Shown here one piece after another: positions 25,743 through 35,528 of a stretch of 64,000 bases of DNA (position 1 is the first letter of the stretch; every line of letters begins with the position of its first letter). A program made the translations under genes and the position numbers. The notes beneath the pieces were generated by a model. It worked only from the letters and a program-made list of their open reading frames with translations. It made no database searches and had not been told where the DNA came from. Location: the NCBI RefSeq assembly GCF_002002725.1, contig NZ_MUNW01000063.1:124001-188000 (forward strand), written 5' to 3'. Origin of the DNA: Sinorhizobium sp. A49. Its GTDB lineage: Bacteria > Pseudomonadota > Alphaproteobacteria > Rhizobiales > Rhizobiaceae.

Positions 25743-28099
25743 GCGCGGCCCTCCGCATCCGGGTCATTATCGGCGATGCGCCGCAGCGAGCCGGCCCTGA
25801 GGCGAACCAAGGACAGGATGGCCAAACCGGTCACCATGACGACGGCTATCTCGCCGAGCGTGTCCGTGCCGCGGAAGTCGACGATGATGACGTTGACGAC
25901 ATTGGCGCCATGCGCGATCGTCTTCGAATAGTGATTGAAGAAGTCGGTCAACGAGGCGTCGAAGGGCACGCCGGTGACTTTCAGCAGCATCAGCCCGAAA
26001 CCGATACCGCAGGCGAGCGCGATCGTAAGATCCGGCACCGTCTGGGCGAGCGGCCGGTGGTCGGAGGGCGAAAGCCTCAGCCGCGTCATCACCAGCGCCA
26101 GCACCACAACCGACAGGGTCTCGATCATGAACTGGGTGAAGGCGAGATCCGGCGCACCGTAGAGCAAAAAGATGACGGCGACTGCAAAGCCCTGAATACC
26201 CAGCGAAACGATTGCCGTCAGCCGGTCGGCAGCGAGCACCACGGCGAAGAGCCCGATCACGGCAATCGCCATGATCGCGAGCTCGTGCAGCGGCACATCG
26301 CCGGCAAAGAACGGCGCACGCGGCAGTTCGCCATAATAGAGCGGCGCGCCCAACAGCACCGCCGCGACCAGCACGAACGTCACCGTCATGTAGACATCGA
26401 GGCGACCGGATTGCAGACGGCGGGTCAGCGCGGCGGAAAAGCGCACGAGGCCGCGCATGAACTGATCGAAACCGCGATCAGGTCCCCAGCCGATGTCAGC
26501 AAGGACGGTCGCGATAAAGGCCCGCAAACGGGTTAGGTTGAGATAGCAGACAATGCCCAGAGCGATGGTCGCAAAGGACAATACCAGCGGCATGCCGATA
26601 TCGGGGATCGCCGAGATCGTGATCTTCCTGGGCTCGCCGGCGATTGCCGTCGCCATTGGCGTCGACACCAGCTCGTGGGTAAGGTTGGACAACAGGGCAG
26701 CCGACAGTCCCTTGGCGGCCAGGAGCGCAGGCCCGAGCCACAACAGCAGCGGCGCCTCATGCGCGGACTTCGGCGTTTCGACCTTTGCGCCGATGAAGGG
26801 CTTGAGCGCGACGGCGAAAGCAACGGCAAACATCAGCGCATTGCCGAGGATGGCAAGTGCGGCAAAAACCATGGCACGCCGATCAAGGCTGGGAAGCGCG
26901 TAGTAGATCTCTTCCTTGGCGAGAAATCCGAAAAACGGCGGCAGACCGCCCATCGAAAAGGCCGCTGCAAGTGCGATCACGAATGTCAGCGGCATGGCGG
27001 AGCGCAAGCCGCCGAGCTTCGTGACGTCGCGGGTGCCGGTTTCATGGTCGATAATGCCGGCAACCATGAACAGCGCGCCCTTGAACAGGGAATGCGCCAC
27101 CAGATAGAGTGCCGCAGCCTCTATCGCATGCGGGAATCCGAGCCCGGTCAGCATCACGAGCAGGCCAAGAGATGCCATGGTGGTATAGGCGAGCATCAAC
27201 TTCAGATCGGTCTGGCGGCAGGCGAGCACCGCGCCGATGATGAGTGTGGCACCGCCGAAGAGTGGCAGCAACATCTGCCACTCGGGGGTTCCGCCAAGCA
27301 CCGGGTTGAGGCGCATCAGCAGGTAGACGCCTGCCTTCACCATTGTCGCGGAATGTAGGTAGGCCGAGACGGGCGTCGGCGCCTCCATTGCGTTGGGCAG
27401 CCAGAAATGGAAGGGAAACTGGGCGGACTTGGTGAACGCGCCGCCGAGCACCAGCAGCAGTGCCGCGAGATAGAAGGGGCTCGCGCGCATCTCCGGACCG
27501 AAGGACATCAGCAGCGAAAGCTGGGTGACGCCGGTGACGTTCCAGATGACCAGCAGGCCCGCGAGCAGCAACAGCCCGCCTCCCCCGGTAACCACAAGCG
27601 CCTGCAGAGCGGCACGCCGGGCGGCCTCGCGCGAATGGTCGAAACCGATCAGCAGGAAGGACGTAATAGAGGTCAGTTCCCAGAAAACGAAGAGCATCAG
27701 GAAGCTGTCGGAGACGACCAGTCCGAGCATCGATCCCATGAACATCAGGATGAAGGAGAAGAACCGACCCTGCTGCGGATGTCCCTTCAGGTAGCCGCCG
27801 GAATAGAGCACGATCAGCGTGCCGATCCCGGCGATCAGCAGGACGAAGGTCAGGGACAGACCATCGATCAGCCAGGAGAAGCTGACATTGAAGGAGGGGA
27901 TCCATTCATAGCCGCCGGTCACGACCTCGCCACGAGAGACTTCAGGCCAAAAGCGCATGAAGTGCAGGACGATCGCTGCAGGAAAAAGCGCAAGAATCCA
28001 GGCAGCATTTTGTCCGAGCAGGCGGGTCAACAGCGGCGCAACAAGCGCACCCACGAACGGAAGCGATAAGGCCAGCAATGTCAGGGCGGCAACATCCAT
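25739..28099 (-). CDS. phaA: Pha/Mrp antiporter subunit A (large NuoL-like)
   Basis: This 786-residue polytopic membrane protein is the first gene of the pha operon. The NuoL-like part (~1-480) carries [45 protein letters not shown] and [33 protein letters not shown], which include the conserved Glu, Lys and His positions used for ion conduction. An MrpA-specific C-terminal region (~600-786) follows. PhaA-G mutants of S. meliloti are K+/pH sensitive and fail to invade nodules. It is divergent from the EAL gene across a 414-base gap. Confidence 0.92.
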   Translation of the reverse strand: MDVAALTLLALSLPFVGALVAPLLTRLLGQNAAWILALFPAAIVLHFMRFWPEVSRGEVVTGGYEWIPSFNVSFSWLIDGLSLTFVLLIAGIGTLIVLYSGGYLKGHPQQGRFFSFILMFMGSMLGLVVSDSFLMLFVFWELTSITSFLLIGFDHSREAARRAALQALVVTGGGGLLLLAGLLVIWNVTGVTQLSLLMSFGPEMRASPFYLAALLLVLGGAFTKSAQFPFHFWLPNAMEAPTPVSAYLHSATMVKAGVYLLMRLNPVLGGTPEWQMLLPLFGGATLIIGAVLACRQTDLKLMLAYTTMASLGLLVMLTGLGFPHAIEAAALYLVAHSLFKGALFMVAGIIDHETGTRDVTKLGGLRSAMPLTFVIALAAAFSMGGLPPFFGFLAKEEIYYALPSLDRRAMVFAALAILGNALMFAVAFAVALKPFIGAKVETPKSAHEAPLLLWLGPALLAAKGLSAALLSNLTHELVSTPMATAIAGEPRKITISAIPDIGMPLVLSFATIALGIVCYLNLTRLRAFIATVLADIGWGPDRGFDQFMRGLVRFSAALTRRLQSGRLDVYMTVTFVLVAAVLLGAPLYYGELPRAPFFAGDVPLHELAIMAIAVIGLFAVVLAADRLTAIVSLGIQGFAVAVIFLLYGAPDLAFTQFMIETLSVVVLALVMTRLRLSPSDHRPLAQTVPDLTIALACGIGFGLMLLKVTGVPFDASLTDFFNHYSKTIAHGANVVNVIIVDFRGTDTLGEIAVVMVTGLAILSLVRLRAGSLRRIADNDPDAEGRA

Positions 28100-28513
28100 C
28101 GTCCGGGCGCGCTCCTTTGCGATTTGATTGTCGGATCAAACGAATACCCGACATAAAAGATGGGTACACGCGCCTCAAGCCTAATTCGGGTAAAATCGAC
28201 GTTATGCGCTGTTAAGTCCGGCGAGGGCCCGGAAAATCTCCGGTTCTCTCGTGAGATTTGTAGTCATGATCGCAAGCCGGGGCGAAACCATCCGATATTG
28301 TGCATGAACATCCGTACAGTACGGTCCATCGCCGCCCAACACGATTAACGTGTTGTTGGCAACGTCCAGCGGTATCGGTCGCAAGACATGCGCTGCATCT
28401 GGTATTTCGTCGTGATGCAACGACACCAAGGGCGCTTCGATCCTACCACGCGCCCCTGGCGAGCACATCATGCTCCGGATCGTTCGCTGTCGCGGATTGA
28501 CTGATGCAAGGAA
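28100..28513. other. 414-base divergent region between phaA and the EAL gene
   Basis: It carries the promoters of both units. CGTTGTTGGC-type and GTACAGTACGG sequences near 28310-28330 are the only repeated elements I noticed. No convincing ORF or terminator is present. Confidence 0.35.
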
Positions 28514-30166
28514 TTGCGCAGCGCTACTCTCGAACCCACGAGGTCTGGCTTGGAACGGTCTTACATTGTGGCGGTGACCAGCGTATTGGCGGCGCTGGGC
28601 GCCATTCTGCCGATCGCCGCGGCGTTCTATCTCTCCTGGTCGGTCGCCACCAGCAGGGAGGAGACACGCCTCACCCGCCTCGCCGAGTATGCGATCATGC
28701 GTGCCGATATGGCGCTCGGCGAAGCAACCTCGGCGCTCAAGTCTGCCGACCAGTTCAGCTTTGCACCCTGTTCCCAGGCACATATCGCGGCGATGCGCAC
28801 GCTTGTCGTCAACACGCGATCCGTCGAGGACATCGGTTACTTCGAAGGCGAAGCGCTCAAATGTTCCTCCTGGGGCAAACTGAAAACGACCATCGGCCGC
28901 AGGCAAGTCGACTTCACTACGGCCAGCGGCATCGGCGTGACGGCTCGGGTTCATCCGACCGTCAGCAACGGCCGGGCGATGTTGGGATTCCGGTATCGAT
29001 CCTACAGCGTGCTGACCGATCCGGCACGACTTGTCGATGTGCTCGCCTCCCCGGATACGCGTCTGGCAATCGCCAGTGACACGGGCACCCTCGTCAGCGT
29101 ATTGAACGCTCCGGACGAGTCGCTGATCAAGCGGCTGGTCGAGCATCCGCAGACCGGCAGCGATGCGGACAATCTCTTTGCCACCGCGAACGGATCCGGG
29201 TGGATTGCCGTGGCAACATCGTCACGAGCGTCGCTGCTGAACGATCTCGGCCGCGAACGGCTGCTGCTGCTGCCACTCGGCGCAATTGTTGCCGCATTGA
29301 TGGTCGGCCTCGTCCTCTGGCTGTCGCGGCGACGGCTCTCGCCGCTCGGCGAACTCTCGATCGCCGTGCAACGCCGTGAATTCATCGTGCATTACCAGCC
29401 ACTGATCGAAATGAAGACCGGCATCTGCGTCGGCGCGGAAGCGCTTGTACGCTGGCGCAGGCCCGACGGCTCGCTGGTCAGGCCCGACACCTTCATTCCG
29501 CTCGCGGAGGAAAGCGGCCTGATCCAGGCTATTACCGATCAGGTCGTCGACGGGGTCATTGGCGATCTTGGCGCGGTTCTCGTCGCCGACCGTTCGCTGC
29601 ACATCGCCATCAATCTTTCGGCCGACGACATCAGATCCGGGCGCGTCTTGCCTGTCATCCAGGCAGCGCTTGCAAGCTCCGGCATCCTCACCGAGCAGAT
29701 CTGGCTCGAGGCCACCGAACGCGGCTTCATGGACGTGAAATCCGCCCGGGCAACGATCGAGGACGCCCGCCGGCTTGGCCATTCCGTCGCGATCGACGAT
29801 TTCGGCACCGGCTATTCCAGCCTGCAATATCTCCAGGACCTGCCGCTCGACGCATTGAAGATCGACAAGTCGTTTATCGATACCGTCGGGCTCGCCTCGG
29901 CCACAAGCGCCGTTACCCCTCATATCATCGACATCGCCAAATCGCTGAACCTCTACATCGTCGCCGAGGGCATCGAACGACAGGAGCAGGCGGATTATCT
30001 GCTCGAACGCGGCGTGCACTACGGCCAGGGCTGGCTTTACTCCAAAGCCTTGCCCGCGCAGGAGTTCATCGCATTCTACAACGAGAGCAAACGCGTTCAC
30101 GGTACTGGCCCGGCAGTGATCCGGCGAGACTTTGACGCAATGCCACCGGCCGTCGGCCGTCATTGA
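28514..30166 (+). CDS. CSS-motif/EAL cyclic-di-GMP phosphodiesterase
   Basis: Two membrane helices (~15-42 and ~250-268) bracket a periplasmic CSS-type sensor. That sensor contains the diagnostic [22 protein letters not shown] and [11 protein letters not shown] cysteines, a redox-sensing pair in characterised homologues. The EAL domain at ~275-535 has [35 protein letters not shown] and [13 protein letters not shown], so metal- and substrate-binding residues are intact. It hydrolyses c-di-GMP. The start is uncertain: TTG at 28514 has too close a site, while TTG at 28550 has GAGG spaced 6. It is probably single-gene. Confidence 0.85.
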   Translation: MRSATLEPTRSGLERSYIVAVTSVLAALGAILPIAAAFYLSWSVATSREETRLTRLAEYAIMRADMALGEATSALKSADQFSFAPCSQAHIAAMRTLVVNTRSVEDIGYFEGEALKCSSWGKLKTTIGRRQVDFTTASGIGVTARVHPTVSNGRAMLGFRYRSYSVLTDPARLVDVLASPDTRLAIASDTGTLVSVLNAPDESLIKRLVEHPQTGSDADNLFATANGSGWIAVATSSRASLLNDLGRERLLLLPLGAIVAALMVGLVLWLSRRRLSPLGELSIAVQRREFIVHYQPLIEMKTGICVGAEALVRWRRPDGSLVRPDTFIPLAEESGLIQAITDQVVDGVIGDLGAVLVADRSLHIAINLSADDIRSGRVLPVIQAALASSGILTEQIWLEATERGFMDVKSARATIEDARRLGHSVAIDDFGTGYSSLQYLQDLPLDALKIDKSFIDTVGLASATSAVTPHIIDIAKSLNLYIVAEGIERQEQADYLLERGVHYGQGWLYSKALPAQEFIAFYNESKRVHGTGPAVIRRDFDAMPPAVGRH

Positions 30167-30312
30167 GACGCACCTGCATCCCACCTGATCGAGCTGCAGT
30201 TCCACTGTCGGACACATCCCAGTCCGATAGCCGCCTCCCGGCACGCGAGCGTGATTTGCGGCGCGCCGTCAGCGATCCTATATATTCGTCGAAAATCACA
30301 GGGAGATCTTCG

Positions 30313-30720
30313 ATGAGAGATGCAAGGGTGCCGAAAGTGATCAAGACCGATGCCGAGTGGCGCGCACAGCTGTCGCCCGAACAATACCGCATCACCCGCG
30401 AACACGGCACCGAGCGCGCCTTCACCGGTCCCTTCCTCGCCAACAAGAAAGCAGGCACCTATGAATGTGTCTGCTGCGGCCGTGCGCTGTTTCGTTCAGA
30501 CAGCAAGTTCGATTCCGGCTGCGGCTGGCCGAGCTACTTCGCGGCCATCGACGATGAGGCGATCCGCGAGATCGAGGACCGTTCGCATTTCATGGTGCGC
30601 ACCGAAATTCGCTGTGCGGACTGCGACGCCCATCTCGGACACGTCTTTCCCGACGGCCCGCCGCCCACCGGCTTGCGCTACTGCCTGAACGGCCACGCGA
30701 TGACGTTTACCGAGGATTGA
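30313..30720 (+). CDS. msrB: Peptide-methionine (R)-S-oxide reductase MsrB
   Basis: This 135-residue MsrB has zinc cysteines C52/C55 (ECVCCGR) and C101/C104 (CADCDAH). The GCGWPSY block, [13 protein letters not shown] with catalytic C124, and a resolving cysteine candidate C70 are all present. It repairs methionine-R-sulphoxide in oxidised proteins using thioredoxin. The ATG has GGGAGA spaced 7; the frame extends 50 codons upstream without a site. It is cytoplasmic as no signal peptide is seen. Confidence 0.93.
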   Translation: MRDARVPKVIKTDAEWRAQLSPEQYRITREHGTERAFTGPFLANKKAGTYECVCCGRALFRSDSKFDSGCGWPSYFAAIDDEAIREIEDRSHFMVRTEIRCADCDAHLGHVFPDGPPPTGLRYCLNGHAMTFTED

Positions 30721-30834
30721 CGCAAACGGAAGGTTGCGGTTTTAGCTTTGCAGCTGTTCCGATAGAAACAGCGCTCCATGCACGGATGTGCTATTCATAG
30801 TAAGACCGTCGAAGCAAGTCGGGAGGAGGTCCGC

Positions 30835-31359
30835 ATGCGTCGCATTCTGGCTGCATTCGCTCTTCTGTTCTCGGCTGCTTTCCCGGCTGCTGCGGACAAT
30901 GACTGGCATGCCTATGCCAATCCGCGCTTCGGCTATATCCTCGACATTCCGCCCGGCTTCGAACCGCAAGGTGAAGCGGACAATGGCGACGGCGTCAGCT
31001 TCCATGCCAACGACAACGGCGCCACGCTCACCGTTTTCGGCAGCGAGCTTGCCGACGGTGATTTCGAGATCGACGTCAACGACCGGATGGCCAGCGAACG
31101 GGAAGATCAGTGGCGGATTTCCTACTCGCGCGTGACCTCTGCCTGGGCAAGTTTTTCCGGCGTGCGCGGCGAAGAGGTATTTTACACCCGCGCCATTGCG
31201 CTCTGCGACGGCAGTGCCGCCTATTTCCGCCTGCAGTACCGCAAGAGCCGGCTGACCAGCTTCGATGGTGTCATCTCGCGGATGGCCGAGGCTTTGCGCC
31301 CCTCGGAAGGCTGTCAGCAGACGCCGGTGGCGGCAGCACCCGTGGCCGCGCCGAACTGA
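30835..31359 (+). CDS. Exported hypothetical protein (174 aa)
   Basis: The start ATG has GGAGGAGG about 6 bases upstream, and the longer frame is rejected for lack of a site. A signal peptide (MRRILAAFALLFSAAFPAAA) precedes an N-terminal WHAYANPRFGYILDIPPGFEPQ, a pattern seen in periplasmic rhizobial proteins of unknown function. There is a single cysteine pair (LCDGSA, EGCQQ) and an Ala/Pro-rich tail. Probably periplasmic. Confidence 0.65.
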   Translation: MRRILAAFALLFSAAFPAAADNDWHAYANPRFGYILDIPPGFEPQGEADNGDGVSFHANDNGATLTVFGSELADGDFEIDVNDRMASEREDQWRISYSRVTSAWASFSGVRGEEVFYTRAIALCDGSAAYFRLQYRKSRLTSFDGVISRMAEALRPSEGCQQTPVAAAPVAAPN

Positions 31360-31479
31360 GCCACGCCATTCACGACCGTTTGCGACCAAAACGGAGACGC
31401 TCTATCTCTTCGTTTTTACGCATTTCCTGACCGGAAAACCGCGCCTCACTTTTCCTGAAAACGCTCTCGCTTAGCTGGA

Positions 31480-32151
31480 TCAGGATATCGCCGTGCCTGT
31501 CAGACAGTTGATGACGGCTGAATAGTGCACCGCGGCGCCGGTTACGACGAAGGCATGCCAGATGGCGTTCTGGAAACGCAGCTTCTCCCAGACATGGAAG
31601 ATCACGCCGGCCGAATAGATGATACCGCCGATGAGGATCAGCACCAGCGTCGTCGACGATAGCGCCGACAACAGCGGCCCCACCGCAAGGACACCGCTCC
31701 AGCCCATGGCGAGATAAAGCAGGATCGCCAACCGGTCGAAACGACCGGGAAAGAGGCACTTGATCCCCACGCCGAGCGCGGCAATCGCCCATATGCCGAT
31801 CAGCATGGCAAACAGAAACGGATCGTCCCAGCCGCGCTGCAGGAAGGGCGTATAGGTCGCGGCGATCAGCACGAAGATGGATGAGTGGTCGAAGCGGCGC
31901 AGAAACCATTTCGTGCGCGAAACCGGATAGAGATTGTAGAGGAACGAGATCGACAACGTCGCCAGCAGCCCGGCGCCATAGATCGCGGCGGCAGCAAGCT
32001 GGCCGGTCGAACTCCAGAGCATCGCATAAAAGATCAGAGCGGTGACACCGACGAGGGCCGCGGCAAGGCCAACGCCATGCACGATACCATCGGCGATCAG
32101 TTCCGATCGATCATAGTTCCACTTGACGCCGGCGAACTCCACGTACCCCAC
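31480..32151 (-). CDS. TrhA/hemolysin III-type membrane protein
   Basis: This 223-residue, seven-helix protein of the PAQR/HlyIII superfamily begins MGYVEFAGVKWNYDRSELIADGIVHGVG (DxxxHxxG motif). It also has FDHSSIFVLIAATYTPF and FHVWEKLRFQNAIWHAFVVTGAAVHY, with the His residues expected to bind zinc. In E. coli TrhA controls membrane energetics and fatty-acid desaturation; the hemolysin name is historical. It is a single-gene unit here. Confidence 0.85.
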   Translation of the reverse strand: MGYVEFAGVKWNYDRSELIADGIVHGVGLAAALVGVTALIFYAMLWSSTGQLAAAAIYGAGLLATLSISFLYNLYPVSRTKWFLRRFDHSSIFVLIAATYTPFLQRGWDDPFLFAMLIGIWAIAALGVGIKCLFPGRFDRLAILLYLAMGWSGVLAVGPLLSALSSTTLVLILIGGIIYSAGVIFHVWEKLRFQNAIWHAFVVTGAAVHYSAVINCLTGTAIS

Positions 32152-32384
32152 CTTTCGACCTTCTTTCGCCGTCAGGCGGCGGTCGCGTTGCTGATATGCC
32201 TTATCCTGCCATAGCCAAACGCTGCGGCAAAGGGCTCGAGGATGACGAAAGCATCAACTTTTGCAACGCATTACAACAGCGACATGATGTGTTTGCGAAG
32301 ACGGTGATCCCTTGTCCGCAGCACCGGCCGCAACCACATTGGCGAGGGAGGCGGAAAACCGCACGTCCAAGGGGAGGAATAGTG

Positions 32385-32855
32385 ATGACGGTGCTGCGCA
32401 CGCCGGAGCCGGACCAGGCCGAAATCCTGACGCAGCTTTGCCTTCGCTCCAAGGCGGTCTGGGGCTACGACGAGGCGTTCATGGCGGTGTGCCGGCCCGC
32501 CTTGACGGTAGCGGTGGCCGACTGGCAGCAATCGGATATCCAGGTCGCCGTTGACGATGGCAAGATCGTGGGCGTCGCCCAGGTGATGTACCACGGCGAC
32601 ATTGCCGAACTCGACAAGCTGTTTGTCGATCCGGACGCGTTGGGTGGCGGCATCGGCCGGAGGCTCTTTGGCTGGAGCGTGGAAACCGCCCTGAACAGAG
32701 GAGCGAAGGTCATGACGATCGATGCCGATCCCGGCGCCGCCGATTTCTATCGACGCCTGGGTGCGGTCGATGACGGCATGGTCGCCTCGACGGTCATACC
32801 CGGGCGGTTCCTGCCGAGATTGAAGCTGGACCTGACGAAGGTCCCGGCGCGCTGA
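32385..32855 (+). CDS. GNAT N-acetyltransferase
   Basis: The 156-residue GNAT protein has an excellent SD (GGGGAGG) before the ATG. Its parts are VAVDDGKIVGVAQVMYHGDIAELDKLFVDPDALGGGIGRRLF (beta4 to acetyl-CoA loop), then TIDADPGAADFYRRLGA. The substrate is unknown. It is convergent with the DksA-like gene downstream. Length is normal for a single-domain GNAT. Confidence 0.85.
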   Translation: MTVLRTPEPDQAEILTQLCLRSKAVWGYDEAFMAVCRPALTVAVADWQQSDIQVAVDDGKIVGVAQVMYHGDIAELDKLFVDPDALGGGIGRRLFGWSVETALNRGAKVMTIDADPGAADFYRRLGAVDDGMVASTVIPGRFLPRLKLDLTKVPAR

Positions 32856-32950
32856 CGACAAGACAACACGGGGCCCAGAGCAACATGCTGCGTTCCAGGG
32901 CGCAAAGCTGGGCAATCGTTCAACAGCCCATCGATCAACCGGGCGGCAAC

Positions 32951-33295
32951 TTATTTTGCACCGGCCGCAACCTCGGCCGCGCATTCCTGACAGAGCGGCG
33001 TGTGCGGCACCGCATCCAGCCGTTCAGAAGATATCGGCAGGCCGCAACGCACGCAGGTCCCGAAGGTGCCGGACGCGATGCGGTCGAGCGCAGCATCGAT
33101 CCCGCGGATCTCTTCCTGGCCGGCAAGACCAATGCCCTCCAGCACCTCGTCATTCTCCCGTTCGGTCACCCGATCCGGGACGTCGGCGTTCATCGGCTCA
33201 TCGAGATCATGCTCGATCTTCACCAACCGGCCATAGAGTTCCCGTTTGCGGCTGGTCAACCGTTCACGAAAGTCGTCAAGCGCAAGCTTGTCCAT
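32951..33295 (-). CDS. TraR/DksA-family zinc-finger protein
   Basis: The 114-residue product has a long N-terminal coiled coil (RERLTSRKRELYGRLVKIEHDLDEP). The DksA/TraR zinc finger is CVRCGLPI...LCQECAAEV (C-x2-C-x17-C-x2-C). It is shorter than DksA (~150) and lacks the DxxDxA tip residues that act at the RNA polymerase secondary channel. Likely cytosolic RNA-polymerase modulator. It lies 65 bases after the universal stress protein gene on the same strand, probably co-transcribed. Confidence 0.8.
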   Translation of the reverse strand: MDKLALDDFRERLTSRKRELYGRLVKIEHDLDEPMNADVPDRVTERENDEVLEGIGLAGQEEIRGIDAALDRIASGTFGTCVRCGLPISSERLDAVPHTPLCQECAAEVAAGAK

Positions 33296-33360
33296 TGGAA
33301 GGCTCCTTGAAGTCGTAGCGCTTCAGGCGCGCCACGCTCCTGTTCTTGTTTGTTGGCGGC

Positions 33361-33783
33361 TCACCGGTCGACGAGAACGGCGCATGGGCAATGGCTTACG
33401 ACCCGGCTGGCCGTCGACCCGATGAAATAATCGATGAGGCCCGGCCGGTGCGAGGCGATGATCACGAGATCGGCGTTTTCTTCCTTGGCGAGCGCGTTGA
33501 TCGTGCCGGCAGCGCCGCCGGTGCGGATTTCTATGCGTCCCTTGATCCCGTGCTTGGCTTTCAACGCTTCCAGTGTCTTCGTCGCGTGCTTGCGCGATTC
33601 CTCGACCATCTCCAGCGGGAAATCGACGATCATGTAGCCCTGGGCATAGGCGTTCAGATCCTCGACGACATTGAGCAGAATAATCTCGCCCCCTTCATCG
33701 ATCAGCTTTTCGGCGACGCCGAGCACGGACTCACCATGCTCCAGCTGATCCATGGCAATAGGGACAATGATCTTCTTGTACAT
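33361..33783 (-). CDS. Universal stress protein (UspA family)
   Basis: The 140-residue UspA-type protein begins MYKKIIVPIAMDQLEHGESVL and ends ADLVIIASHRPGLIDYFIGSTASRVVSHCPCAVLVD, with the G-x2-G-x9-G-S/T ATP-binding pattern (HRPG...GSTASRVV). It is probably an ATP-binding stress protein. An upstream perfect FNR/FixK box suggests microaerobic control. It precedes the DksA-like gene. Confidence 0.85.
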   Translation of the reverse strand: MYKKIIVPIAMDQLEHGESVLGVAEKLIDEGGEIILLNVVEDLNAYAQGYMIVDFPLEMVEESRKHATKTLEALKAKHGIKGRIEIRTGGAAGTINALAKEENADLVIIASHRPGLIDYFIGSTASRVVSHCPCAVLVDR

Positions 33784-34091
33784 GCTGCACTCCTTTGCGT
33801 TGCCTACCCGGATCGCCGGCGCCGAAACGCGAGGGCAAATCCCTCGCCTTCGAGACTGAGCCCAGACGGTTCTTCCGGCATTGATTGAAATCAAATCGAA
33901 AGCGCCGCGATCGCATTGCCCAATACACTTGAGCTAGGGCGACAACCGCCACTGTCAACGCTCATCGAACACAACATCAACTGACTGACAGTCTTTCGTG
34001 AACGCCAAGTTCGACCCATATTCAGCCAGCAGTTTCAGCGAAGCTGAGGAACCGGCAGGACCTCCAGTTTCGGCGCCCAAGGAGGCAAGAT
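33784..34091. promoter_or_regulatory. Divergent control region of usp and the VOC gene
   Basis: This 308-base interval holds the FNR/FixK box at 33881-33894 and the starts of two divergent units. Apart from the box I see no hairpin or second strong palindrome. Confidence 0.5.
33881..33894. promoter_or_regulatory. Perfect FNR/FixK box (anaerobox)
   Basis: TTGAT-TGAA-ATCAA matches the consensus TTGAT-N4-ATCAA exactly. Its centre is ~105 bases upstream of the usp start, so a TSS 41 bases downstream of the centre would leave a ~63-base leader, a normal class II arrangement. Predicts control of the usp-dksA-like pair by FixK/FnrN under low oxygen. Confidence 0.75.
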
Positions 34092-34979
34092 ATGACGTCC
34101 AGCCAGAACGCACAGCTTACCGACATTGCTGCCGATCACGCATTGGCGATGCCGGCACATGTCGACCAATCGCATCTGGTGGTCGCGGACCTGCCGATGG
34201 TGTCGCAGTGGTATCAACGCATCATGGGGCTGACGCCGCTTGAAACTGGTGCCAGCGGCGCGACGTTGGGGGTCGGAAGCCGGCCGCTATTGACGCTCAC
34301 CACCGCCGGCAATGCCGCAAAGGCGCCGCGCAACGCACCGGGCCTCTTTCACACCGCCTTCCTCGTGCCGAACCGTCAGGAGCTTGGACGTTGGCTCGCC
34401 CATGCCGCCCACAACAATGTCCGCCTGCAAGGCGCTTCCGACCACCTCGTCAGTGAAGCAATCTATCTCGCCGATCCGGAAGGCAACGGCATCGAGGTCT
34501 ATCGTGACCGGCCGCGGGCCGAGTGGGCCTTCAAGCCCGACGGTACGGTCGGCATGGATACGCTGCCGCTCAACCTGCAGGCGCTTTATGACGAGGCGCG
34601 GAAGGACGACTGGAACGGCCTTGCCGATGGCACCGGCATCGGCCACATCCATCTGCAGGTATCGGATATTCCCGAGGCCGATGCATTTTTCCGGGACGTG
34701 CTGGGCCTTGGGCTGATGGCGCGCTATCCGGGCGCAAGCTTCTTCGGCTCGGGCAAGTATCACCACCATGTCGCCGCCAACATCTGGAACTCTCGCGGTG
34801 CGCCGAAACGCCAGGCCAACATGACCGGCCTCTCCGACTACACGATCCAGTACAAGGATCCGGCAGAGCTCGCCGCAGCCCTTGGCAAACTCGACGAGAT
34901 GGGCATTCCGGTCAACCGAAACGGCACCACCCACAGCCTTATCGACCCCTGGGGGATCGGTCTCAGGCTCGCAGCCTGA
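34092..34979 (+). CDS. CatE-like VOC-superfamily protein (extradiol dioxygenase-like)
   Basis: This 295-residue two-module glyoxalase/dioxygenase-fold protein has metal-site candidates at HVDQSHLVV (first His), FHTAFLVP, EAIYLADPEGNGIEVYRDRP (Glu), and GIGHIHLQVSDIPEADAF in the second module. It matches the CatE-type catechol-2,3-dioxygenase-like group, though the substrate may be something else. No ring-hydroxylation genes are near. SD GGAGG precedes the ATG. Confidence 0.8.
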   Translation: MTSSQNAQLTDIAADHALAMPAHVDQSHLVVADLPMVSQWYQRIMGLTPLETGASGATLGVGSRPLLTLTTAGNAAKAPRNAPGLFHTAFLVPNRQELGRWLAHAAHNNVRLQGASDHLVSEAIYLADPEGNGIEVYRDRPRAEWAFKPDGTVGMDTLPLNLQALYDEARKDDWNGLADGTGIGHIHLQVSDIPEADAFFRDVLGLGLMARYPGASFFGSGKYHHHVAANIWNSRGAPKRQANMTGLSDYTIQYKDPAELAAALGKLDEMGIPVNRNGTTHSLIDPWGIGLRLAA

Positions 34980-35033
34980 GGCCACTTCGAGCGGCTCGTC
35001 CACAGCCGCCGCCAACATCAGGCGCTGCGTCGC

Positions 35034-35393
35034 TCATTCGGCGGCGCGGTCGTATTTCTGTTGGGCTGCCAGCACCGTCTCGATGTTGTCCTCCGCCCAT
35101 CGGCGCAGCGCGTCGACGGTGGCGCTCAGCGTTCGCCCGAGCGGGGTGATCGCGTATTCGACCGTCACCGGCACCGTCGCGAAGACCTTGCGGCTGACCA
35201 GCCCATCACGTTCAAGCTTCTTCAGCACCTGCGACAGCACTTTTTGCGAAATGCCGTCGATCTCGCGTTTCAACTGATTGAACCGCACGGGCTTGTCGTC
35301 AAGCCTGCCGAGCACCAGCACCGCCCATTTGTCGGCAAGGCGATCCAGCACCATGCGGGTCGGGCAAGTCTGGATATAGGCGTCGTATTCCAT
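35034..35393 (-). CDS. HxlR-family transcriptional regulator
   Basis: The 119-residue winged-helix protein begins MEYDAYIQTCPTRMVLDRLADKWAVLVLGRL with the conserved N-terminal cysteine (C10). It continues QLKREIDGISQKVLSQVLKKLERDGLVSRKVFATVPVTVEYAITPLG, the HxlR core. Such proteins sense electrophiles or redox through cysteine. It is divergent from the NmrA-type gene, with a 10-bp inverted repeat in the shared promoter region. Confidence 0.88.
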   Translation of the reverse strand: MEYDAYIQTCPTRMVLDRLADKWAVLVLGRLDDKPVRFNQLKREIDGISQKVLSQVLKKLERDGLVSRKVFATVPVTVEYAITPLGRTLSATVDALRRWAEDNIETVLAAQQKYDRAAE

Positions 35394-35426
35394 CGGGCGC
35401 AGGCTCCAACTGGCGGTTTCCAGGAG

Positions 35427-35505
35427 GAAACCATGTCACCGGAAAGTGCCTCCTTTACAGCATTTTCCGGCACTTATATCTAGTTTCCGTTATTAACATG
35501 GTTTC
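35427..35505. promoter_or_regulatory. Inverted repeat in the HxlR/NmrA promoter region
   Basis: GAAACCATGT (35427-35436) is repeated as its exact reverse complement ACATGGTTTC (35496-35505), arms 10 bp, 59 bases apart. HxlR proteins bind paired sites in the intergenic region they share with the regulated gene. Candidate operator pair; the binding is inferred. Confidence 0.55.
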
Positions 35506-35528
35506 TTGATGATACCAAGGAGACGGAT

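Noticed and set aside
28504-29079. 191-codon plus-strand ORF starting at ATG 28504
   Set aside because: Out of frame with the EAL domain protein and lacking homology-like composition.
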